Source of the DNA: an uncultured Desulfobacterales bacterium
GTDB taxonomy: Bacteria; Desulfobacterota; Desulfobacteria; Desulfobacterales; JAFDCJ01
Length of the DNA: 25,669 nt
Reading direction: 5' to 3'
Assembly: GCA_945787595.1 (NCBI GenBank)
Contig: CALZJV010000037.1
Location: forward strand, 1-25,669
Position 1 is the stretch's first letter, and the number at the start of each line of letters is the position of its first letter. A program made the position numbers and the translations under genes. Positions 16,256 through 22,755 of this stretch are shown here, in pieces. The notes under the pieces were generated by a model that was given only the letters and a program-made list of their open reading frames with translations, was not told the DNA's origin and searched no databases.

Positions 16256-18544
16256 ATGGCAGTCGGCAAAGCAGTGCAAAGAGTGGATGGCGTGGCCAAA
16301 GTCACCGGCAAGGCCCGTTATACGGATGACTTCTCCATGCCCGGTATGCGCGTGGCCAAGTTCCTGAGGAGTTCCATCGCCCACGGCCGGGTGATTCGTA
16401 TCGATACCGGCCAAGCCCGGGGGCTGCCGGGAGTGGACGGGGTTTTCACCTACGAAGACATCCCCAAAAAGATATTCGCCACAGCCGGGCATCCATTTTC
16501 TTTGGATCCGGGCCATACCGACGTGGCCGACCGGCGGCTTTTAACCGATCATATTCGCTACCAGGGCGATGAGATTGCGGTGGTGGTGGCCGAAAACGAA
16601 CTGACCGCCCAAAAGGCGCTGGCCCTCATCGAACTGGAATATGAGTCCTACCGGCCCTTGGTGCGCATGGACGATGTCTTGGCCGAAGATGCACCCGAAA
16701 TCCATAAAAGGACCCGAAACATCGTCAAGGAGCATGCCTATACGGCCGGCGGCGACTGGGAGCAGGCCAAGGAGGAATCGGATCACCTGATCGAAGGCTG
16801 CTATGAAACCCAGGTAATGCAGCACTGCCACCTGGAGAACCACACGGCTTACGCCTATATGAACGATCTGGAGCACATCGTCATCGTGTCGTCTACCCAG
16901 ATTCCGCATATCGTGCGGCGCATCGTGGGTGAAGCCCTGGAACTGCCCTTAAGCCGGATCCGCGTCATCAAACCTTTCGTAGGGGGCGGATTCGGCAACA
17001 AGCAGGACGCCGTGCTGGAACCCATGGTGGCGTTTCTGACACTGAAGCTGGGCGGTGTGCCGGTCAAGTTGAGACTGGACCGCGAAGAGTGTATGATCGG
17101 CACCCGGGTGCGCCATCCCTTCCGGGTAAAATTGCAGGTGGGTCTGCAAAAGGACGGCACCGTGAAATTGATCAACCTCGACGCGCTATCCAATACCGGC
17201 GCCTACGCTTCTCACGGGCACTCCATCGCCGCGGCCGCCGCCGCCAAGGCGCATTATATGTATCCGCGGGCGGTCTATCGCTGTCACGCCCGCACGATTT
17301 ACGGTAACTTCCCGGCGGCCGGCGCCATGCGGGGGTACGGCTCGCCCCAGATGACCTTTGCGGTCGACTGCGTCATGGAAGATGCCGCGCGCACCCTGAA
17401 CATGGATTCCGTGGAATTTCGGCTCAAGAATGCGGTCAAGCCGGGCGACATGAACCAGATCGGTAAGCGGCCCATACTGACGGCCGGGCTGATGGAATGC
17501 ATTGAAAAAGGGAAACAGCTGATCGGCTGGGAAAAAAAACGTGCCGAATGGCCCCAATCCCAAAACGGACCGCTTCGGCGTGGCCTGGGCGTGGCCTGTT
17601 TCAGTTACCTCTCCGGGACCTATCCGGTCTGTGTAGAGGTGGCCAGCGCCGCTCTCACTTTGAACCAGGATGGTTCGGTGCATCTGCGGGTGGGGGCCAC
17701 CGAGATCGGCCAGGGTTCGGATACGGCCTTTGCCCAGATGGCGGCTGAAACCCTGGGAATACCATTTACCAAGGTGCACCTGGTCTCCACCCAGGATACC
17801 GACGTCACCCCCTTTGACACCGGTGCCTATGCCTCACGCCAAACCTACGTTGGCGGCCAGGCGGTGATGCGCACCGCCCAACAACTCAAGGAAAAAATCC
17901 TGGACTATGTCGGTATCATCACGGGGATGAATCCCCCGGATCTCGACATCCTGGATGGAAATATCGTGGTCGCCCGGACACCCAAGACAGCCGTAATGAG
18001 CCTGGAGAACGTCGCCATGGACGCTTATTACGATAAAAACCGCGGCGGCCAGCTCACGGCTGAGGTCAGCTACAAGACGCGCACCAACGCGCCCTCCTTC
18101 GGGTGCACCTACGTGGATCTGGAAGTGGATGTCCCCATGTGCAAGGTCAAGATTAACGAGATCTACAACGTGCATGACTGCGGGGTGGTCATCAACCCCT
18201 TAAACGCCGAAGGGCAGGTGCACGGCGGCATGGCCATGGGCATCGGCGCCGGTCTCTTCGAAGCGCTCATGATTGATCCCGACTCCGGGCGAATCTACAA
18301 TAACAACATGTTGGACTACAAAGTACCGACCATCATGGACATCCCCGATCTGGGCATGGCTTTCGTGGAGACCCGGGAGCCCACACATCCGTATGGTAGC
18401 AAGTCCCTGGGTGAGCCACCGGTGCTGTCGCCCGCTCCGGCCATCCGTAATGCGATCTTGGATGCCACCGGTGTGGCCATCAACGAACTGCCCCTCAACC
18501 CCAAAACCCTGTTCAAGCATTTCAAGGAGGCCGGGTTGATTTAG
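16256..18544 (+). CDS. xdhA: Xanthine dehydrogenase, molybdopterin-binding subunit
   Basis: Molybdopterin subunit of a three-part xanthine dehydrogenase, 762 aa (E. coli XdhA about 752), with close resemblance throughout. Visible sites are GGGFGNKQD with Phe246, GAMRGYG with Arg359, EIGQG with Gln486, QDTDVTPFDTGAYASRQ and the catalytic base Glu720 in SKSLGEPP. It catalyses hydroxylation of hypoxanthine to xanthine and xanthine to urate, or the reverse under reducing conditions, passing electrons through XdhC to the FAD of XdhB. The ATG at 16256 has only a weak upstream TTGGAA, but the N-terminus (AVGKAVQRVDGVAKVTGKAR) is typical. The distance to xdhB is 216 bp, long for an operon, and is filled with repeats. 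Confidence 0.95.
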   Translation: MAVGKAVQRVDGVAKVTGKARYTDDFSMPGMRVAKFLRSSIAHGRVIRIDTGQARGLPGVDGVFTYEDIPKKIFATAGHPFSLDPGHTDVADRRLLTDHIRYQGDEIAVVVAENELTAQKALALIELEYESYRPLVRMDDVLAEDAPEIHKRTRNIVKEHAYTAGGDWEQAKEESDHLIEGCYETQVMQHCHLENHTAYAYMNDLEHIVIVSSTQIPHIVRRIVGEALELPLSRIRVIKPFVGGGFGNKQDAVLEPMVAFLTLKLGGVPVKLRLDREECMIGTRVRHPFRVKLQVGLQKDGTVKLINLDALSNTGAYASHGHSIAAAAAAKAHYMYPRAVYRCHARTIYGNFPAAGAMRGYGSPQMTFAVDCVMEDAARTLNMDSVEFRLKNAVKPGDMNQIGKRPILTAGLMECIEKGKQLIGWEKKRAEWPQSQNGPLRRGLGVACFSYLSGTYPVCVEVASAALTLNQDGSVHLRVGATEIGQGSDTAFAQMAAETLGIPFTKVHLVSTQDTDVTPFDTGAYASRQTYVGGQAVMRTAQQLKEKILDYVGIITGMNPPDLDILDGNIVVARTPKTAVMSLENVAMDAYYDKNRGGQLTAEVSYKTRTNAPSFGCTYVDLEVDVPMCKVKINEIYNVHDCGVVINPLNAEGQVHGGMAMGIGAGLFEALMIDPDSGRIYNNNMLDYKVPTIMDIPDLGMAFVETREPTHPYGSKSLGEPPVLSPAPAIRNAILDATGVAINELPLNPKTLFKHFKEAGLI

Positions 18545-18589
18545 GCCCTTATCGGGTTTTATCTGACAAGGTGTTGCAAGGAACGTAAG

Positions 18590-18700
18590 CTTTCAGGTTT
18601 CGGTGTTCAGGTGTCAGGGGAAAGAAGACAGAAGACAGAAAGCAGAGGACAGAAGTCTGAAAGTGGGCATTCGAAAGACGGAGCGCAGCGACACCATAAT
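18590..18700. repeat. Heptad arrays and core remnant H (xdhA-xdhB gap)
   Basis: TTCAGGT/TTCGGTG-type heptads (18592-18620) run into AGAAGAC/AGAGGAC purine heptads (18620-18660), akin to 3391-3479. A core remnant GACGGAGCGCAGCGACACC follows at 18678-18696. No convincing inverted arm follows, and no gene is seen in this gap. Confidence 0.7.
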
Positions 18701-18760
18701 TTTAGTCATTTCAAAATTTTAGCTCATTTTTGCTCATTATTTCTAAACAGGTAAACGCCA

Positions 18761-19636
18761 ATGTTTGATCTAAACAGTTATCACAAAGCAAGTACGGTTA
18801 ATGAAGCCATCGCGCTTCTGGCGCAGAATCCCCAAGCAATCCCCATTGCCGGCGGAACAGACGTGCTGGTCCGCTTGCATCAACGGCATCCGGACTACCG
18901 CCATCTGGTCGATATTCACGACGTGGCGGAGCTGAAAAGCATCTCTATAGAACCCGATGGGTCCATCGTCATCGGATCCGGGGCCACTTTCACCGACCTA
19001 ATGGATGCCAAAGCCATCACCACCCATATTCCGGTCCTGGCCGAGGGGGCATCCTGGGTGGGAGGTCAGCAGGTGCGTAATATGGCCACCGTGGGCGGCA
19101 ATATTAGCAATGGCGCCCCCAGTGCAGACAGCGCCGCGCCCCTGCTGGTCCTCAACGCCGTCGTGGTACTGAAGGGGCCTCAAGGCATCCGCCAATTGCC
19201 TTTGCATGAGTTTTACCAGGGACCCAGCCGGGTGGACTTGCAACAGGCTGAAATCATGACCGCATTGCGAATCGCCCCGGACGACTACCAATGCTGGTTC
19301 GCCAGCTATTACAAGTACGCCATGCGCGACGCTATGGACATCGCCACCATTGGCTGCGCGGTGGCCTGCAAGCTGGAGGGCAAGCGGGTTTCCAGATTAC
19401 GCATGGCCTACACGGTGGCGGGTCCCACCCCCCTGCGTTGCTGGAAGACGGAGAAAAAGGCAAGGGGTGCGGTTGCGGATCAGGCCCTGTTGCAGCTCGT
19501 CAGTGCTTCAGTGCTGGCTGATCTCCGGCCGCGGGAGTCCTGGCGATCGCCCAAGGCTTTCCGTGAGCAGATCATCAAGACCCTGGCGGAACGGGTGTTA
19601 CAAAAAACCCTTAATCAAGGTGGAATATGCTTATGA
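18761..19636 (+). CDS. xdhB: Xanthine dehydrogenase, FAD-binding subunit
   Basis: FAD subunit of the XdhABC complex, 291 aa (E. coli XdhB about 292). The flavin-binding segments are IPIAGGTDVLVRLH (27-40) and the NMATVGGNISNGAPSADSAA stretch near 106-125. The segments SYHKASTVNEAIALL and FKYAMRDAMDIATIGC-like YKYAMRDAMDIATIG (near 185-200) also match XdhB. It takes electrons from the [2Fe-2S] subunit and passes them to NAD or another acceptor. The ATG at 18761 has a modest CAGG upstream. The stop overlaps the xdhC start in an ATGA arrangement (19633-19636), showing translational coupling. Confidence 0.95.
   Translation: MFDLNSYHKASTVNEAIALLAQNPQAIPIAGGTDVLVRLHQRHPDYRHLVDIHDVAELKSISIEPDGSIVIGSGATFTDLMDAKAITTHIPVLAEGASWVGGQQVRNMATVGGNISNGAPSADSAAPLLVLNAVVVLKGPQGIRQLPLHEFYQGPSRVDLQQAEIMTALRIAPDDYQCWFASYYKYAMRDAMDIATIGCAVACKLEGKRVSRLRMAYTVAGPTPLRCWKTEKKARGAVADQALLQLVSASVLADLRPRESWRSPKAFREQIIKTLAERVLQKTLNQGGICL
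19617..19623 (+). promoter_or_regulatory. Shine-Dalgarno site of xdhC, inside xdhB
   Basis: AAGGTGG ends 9 nt before the ATG at 19633 but only 3 nt before the ATG at 19627, so 19633 (or the adjacent ATG at 19636) is the more likely start. Confidence 0.6.
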
Positions 19637-20148
19637 TGAACCGTAATATATCCTTTACGATCAACGCTAAACCCACGACCCTGACGGTGGACGTGCGGCA
19701 GTCCCTGCTCGAGGTGCTGCGGGAGCATGGCTACACCAGCGTCAAAGAAGGCTGCGGGGTCGGAGAATGCGGCGCCTGCACCGTGCTGGTGGATGATGTC
19801 CCGCTGGATTCATGCCTGTATCTGGCAATTTGGGTCGACGGCCGCAGCGTCCGCACCGTCGAGGGCGAAACCATGCAAGGCCAGCTCTCAGAGGTGCAGC
19901 AAGCCTATCTGGACACGGGCGCCGTGCAATGCGGTTTCTGCACGCCGGGCCTGATCATGACCTCTACGGCCTTCGTGGAAAAGTACAAGGGCAAGGAAAA
20001 GGTCTCCCGTACGGAGATCAGGCGCGCCCATGCCGGCAACCTGTGCCGCTGCACCGGCTACGAGGGCATCATCCGGGCGGTGGAACAATGTTTGACAGTC
20101 GAAGAAGACGAGGAGCCCGACAAAGGTCTGGCATGTGAAATCAAATAG
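19633..20148 (+). CDS. xdhC: Xanthine dehydrogenase, [2Fe-2S] subunit
   Basis: Electron-transfer subunit with two [2Fe-2S] clusters, 171 aa from the chosen start (E. coli XdhC about 159). The first site is Cys41, Cys46, Cys49 and Cys61 (GCGVGECGACTV), with the usual four-residue spacing between the first two. The second is Cys100, Cys103, Cys138 and Cys140 (VQCGFCTPG, LCRCTGY). The C-terminal tail (EEDEEPDKGLACEIK) is a little longer and more acidic than in E. coli. It overlaps xdhB by 4 bp. This gene is the iron-sulfur subunit and should not be confused with the XdhC-type cofactor-insertion chaperone of other bacteria, which is not in this window. Confidence 0.95.
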   Translation: MMNRNISFTINAKPTTLTVDVRQSLLEVLREHGYTSVKEGCGVGECGACTVLVDDVPLDSCLYLAIWVDGRSVRTVEGETMQGQLSEVQQAYLDTGAVQCGFCTPGLIMTSTAFVEKYKGKEKVSRTEIRRAHAGNLCRCTGYEGIIRAVEQCLTVEEDEEPDKGLACEIK

Positions 20149-20350
20149 GCTATGGACGGAAGGTTTACTAAAATAATGAACATCGAACGTCGAATGAATG
20201 TATTCAGTCTGTTTTAAAAAAGATTTCGCGAAGCGATTCCATCCTTCGTCATTCGTTATTCGATATCCTGCGGTTCGCTGTTTAATCCAGACCACCGAAA
20301 CGGGCAGTCTAGGCATCATGAAACGGTGCCATTTTTGAAAGGGGTTATTT
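20149..20350. repeat. xdhC-permease gap: element copy I
   Basis: Left-arm heptads GAACATC/GAACGTC lie at 20177-20196. A core follows with GTATTCAGTCTGTTTTAAAA and CGCGAAGCGATTCCATCC (20227-20244). Right-arm heptads TTCGTCA/TTCGTTA/TTCGATA lie at 20245-20266, then the CCTGCGGTTCGCTG module at 20267-20280. AAAGGGG at 20338-20344 is the ribosome site of the permease. No gene is seen. Confidence 0.7.
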
Positions 20351-21736
20351 ATGAACGAAAATACAATGGATGTTGACCGTGAAGCGGAAGAGGATGTCTT
20401 CGATCTCATCTACCAACTCGAGGACAATCCCCCTGTCAAGGAAGGAATGTTCGCAGCCCTTCAGCACCTTTTGGCAATTATTGTCGGAATTATTACCCCA
20501 ACCCTGATTATTGGAGGCGTCCTGGGCTTGGGCAGCGAGATTCCATATCTGATAAGTATGGCTCTGTTTGTTTCAGGTGTGGCCACATTCATCCAGGTAA
20601 AACGGATCGGACCGGTAGGCTCCGGTATTTTGAGCATCCAGGGAACCAGTTTTGCTTTCCTGGGGGCCATATTGACGGCCGGATTTTTGGTTAAAAATCA
20701 GGGCGGCGGCCCCGATGAGATTTTGTCAACGATCTTTGGTATATGTTTCTTTGGCGCCTTTATTGAGATGATCCTCAGCCGTTTCCTGCAACACCTGAGA
20801 AAGATAATTACACCGGTGGTTACCGGAACGGTTGTGACCCTCATCGGACTTAGTTTGGTCAAGGTGGGAATCATGGATATGGCCGGCGGCAAATGGCTGC
20901 TGGACAACAAACCGGATCTGTTTGGCAGCGCGCAGAACCTTTTTCTGGCGTTTCTTGTGCTGGTTATCGTAATTGTCTTGACCAGCAGCAAAAATCAATT
21001 TCTGAGAATGGGCTCCATCGTGATCGGATTGATCGTCGGGTACATCATTGCCGCGTTTATGGGTAAGGTCAATTTTAGCGCATTGCAGGGCTTGCCCCTG
21101 ATAAATATCCCCATCCCGTTTAAATATGGTTTCAGCTTTAGTCTAACCGCCTTCATCCCGGTTGCGTTTATCTACCTGATCACAACCATCGAATCGACGG
21201 GAGACCTAACGGCCACATCGATGGTATCCGGCCAACCGATCACAGGGGACCTATACATGAGGAGGATCAAGGGCGGCGTCTTGGGAGACGGTGTCAATTC
21301 CGCTATCGCCGCCATGCTCAATACGTTCCCCAATACGACCTTCAGTCAAAACAACGGTGTGATCCAGCTTACCGGCATTGCCAGTCGTTATGTCGGAATG
21401 TATCTGGCCGGTTTCCTGGTTCTACTAGGCTTGTTTCCGGTCATCGGAGCGTTTTTCCGTTCCTTACCGAGCCCCGTGCTCGGGGGGGCGACCATTGTCA
21501 TGTTCGGGACGGTCGGCGCGGCAGGTATCAGGATCATCGCTTCCAGTGAGATAGACAGACGAGATATGATTATTATGGCGGTTGCCTTCGGTCTGGGATT
21601 CGGAGTGGCCTATGTGCCGGAGTTTCTCAATAAGGCGCCCAAGGCCATCCAGCAGATTTTCGGATCGGCGGTGACTACCGGCGGGATTTCGGCACTGCTG
21701 CTGAATACGGTTTTACCGGGTCGCAAAGAGAAGTGA
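20351..21736 (+). CDS. NCS2-family xanthine/urate permease
   Basis: Inner-membrane purine:proton symporter of the NCS2 (nucleobase-ascorbate) family, 461 aa, about 14 membrane spans. TM1 carries QHLLA (His39). Glu281 (TTIESTGD), Asp313 (VLGDGVNS) and the signature QNNGVIQLTG (from Gln333) keep the exact spacing of E. coli XanQ residues Glu272, Asp304 and Gln324. The ASRYVG ending of the signature marks the xanthine/urate branch rather than the uracil one. Ser100 in IQGTSF falls where XanQ has Asn93 and UacT has a Thr (from memory), so xanthine versus urate cannot be settled by sequence. In E. coli xanQ also adjoins the xdhD cluster. This gene is the obvious purine entry route for the island. 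Confidence 0.92.
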   Translation: MNENTMDVDREAEEDVFDLIYQLEDNPPVKEGMFAALQHLLAIIVGIITPTLIIGGVLGLGSEIPYLISMALFVSGVATFIQVKRIGPVGSGILSIQGTSFAFLGAILTAGFLVKNQGGGPDEILSTIFGICFFGAFIEMILSRFLQHLRKIITPVVTGTVVTLIGLSLVKVGIMDMAGGKWLLDNKPDLFGSAQNLFLAFLVLVIVIVLTSSKNQFLRMGSIVIGLIVGYIIAAFMGKVNFSALQGLPLINIPIPFKYGFSFSLTAFIPVAFIYLITTIESTGDLTATSMVSGQPITGDLYMRRIKGGVLGDGVNSAIAAMLNTFPNTTFSQNNGVIQLTGIASRYVGMYLAGFLVLLGLFPVIGAFFRSLPSPVLGGATIVMFGTVGAAGIRIIASSEIDRRDMIIMAVAFGLGFGVAYVPEFLNKAPKAIQQIFGSAVTTGGISALLLNTVLPGRKEK

Positions 21737-21751
21737 TGTCCAATGCAACTT

Positions 21752-21826
21752 CTAACCCGGAACTCGTAACCCGAAACCCGTAACCCGCAACCCTGAACGG
21801 TGAACTTTAAACCTGTGAACGGTTAG
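21752..21826. repeat. TAACCCG-type heptad array
   Basis: Heptads TAACCCG, GAACTCG, TAACCCG, AAACCCG, TAACCCG and CAACCCT follow in register from about 21752 to 21793, then GTGAAC-type units to 21826. This array has no inverted partner. AAGGGGGA at 21836-21843 is the ygfM ribosome site. Confidence 0.75.
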
Positions 21827-21850
21827 GTTTCAAAAAAGGGGGACCATTTA

Positions 21851-22672
21851 ATGATTAAGGAATTTTTTAAACCGCAAACCATCGCCGAAGCGGTATCCCT
21901 GAAAGATAAGTATAGGGATGAGGCGGTATTTATGGCCGGCGGTACGGACGTGAATTGCAGGGATGTAACCGCTGCGGTTGAAAAGGTCATTGGTATCGAA
22001 CAGTTGAAGCTTAGAAAGATATCAAAGACAGATGAAGCGCTGTTAATCGGCGCCGGCGTTACGATTCAGGAACTAATTGATTCACCCAAGATTCCGGATC
22101 AGCTGACGATTGCCGCCGGGCATTTTGTGAACCGCAATATCAGAAACATTGCTACCATCGGCGGTAATATCGCCTCTAATCATACCACCTCCAACTTGAT
22201 ACCGATTCTTGTTGCTCTGGATGCCGAATTGAAGCTGGCCGGCTCAGAATCTTCGGTGTCCGTTTATGATTATATTACACAGGAAATGAGCCGTCTTATC
22301 GAAAGTATTACGATTTCATCGAATAACTTAAAGAAACCCTATGGCTTACGGAGATTTTCTCATACGGCCAATGATATCTCAATTATAGTGGCGGCCGTCA
22401 CGTTCGATATCCGGAATGAAATCATTTTTAACGTCAGAGTCGCCGTCGGCGGTGTCAGCAAACACGTGGTGCGCTTGAAGGAGTTGGAAAGCAAATTGGA
22501 AGGAAATAAGCTGCCGGCGCGCACGGAAATTGAAGAGATGGTGAGAAAGGCGGTAACCCCGCTTAAGGATATCCGCGGCGGGGTCCGGTTTAAGAAATAC
22601 CTGGCGGGGATTTTGGTAAGTGATTGCATTTATAGTGCCCAAACCGGAACAAAAATGACGATTGACGAATGA
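21851..22672 (+). CDS. ygfM: YgfM, FAD-binding subunit partner of XdhD
   Basis: FAD subunit of the molybdenum hydroxylase family (CO-dehydrogenase flavoprotein fold), 273 aa (E. coli YgfM about 259). The N-terminal segment IKEFFKPQTIAEAVSLKDKY and the flavin-binding MAGGTDVN (28-35) and NIATIGGNIASNHTTSNLIP (about 98-117) segments are visible; LRRFSHTANDIS matches the region after the FAD loop. It should pass electrons between the [2Fe-2S] clusters of XdhD and an outside partner, perhaps YgfK. AAGGGGGA sets the start. The C-terminal MTIDE and the stop codon are encoded by a GAATGAC-type heptad array, which makes the protein slightly longer than usual. This gene and xdhD look lower in GC than xdhABC. 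Confidence 0.93.
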   Translation: MIKEFFKPQTIAEAVSLKDKYRDEAVFMAGGTDVNCRDVTAAVEKVIGIEQLKLRKISKTDEALLIGAGVTIQELIDSPKIPDQLTIAAGHFVNRNIRNIATIGGNIASNHTTSNLIPILVALDAELKLAGSESSVSVYDYITQEMSRLIESITISSNNLKKPYGLRRFSHTANDISIIVAAVTFDIRNEIIFNVRVAVGGVSKHVVRLKELESKLEGNKLPARTEIEEMVRKAVTPLKDIRGGVRFKKYLAGILVSDCIYSAQTGTKMTIDE

Positions 22673-22731
22673 CGAATGGCGGAGCGAAGCGACCTCCACA
22701 ATTCTTCATTCGTCATTCTTCATTAGTCATT
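22654..22731. repeat. Inverted heptad-arm element, copy K (ygfM-xdhD gap)
   Basis: Compact and clear copy. The left arm at 22654-22678 (AATGACG-type heptads) and the right arm at 22707-22731 pair at about 22 of 25 positions around the core GGCGGAGCGAAGCGACCTCC (22678-22697). The left arm overlaps the ygfM stop codon. The arm sequence differs from copy A while the core is nearly the same. Confidence 0.88.
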
Positions 22732-22755
22732 TAAAAAAGGGGGCCGGAGTAAAAC

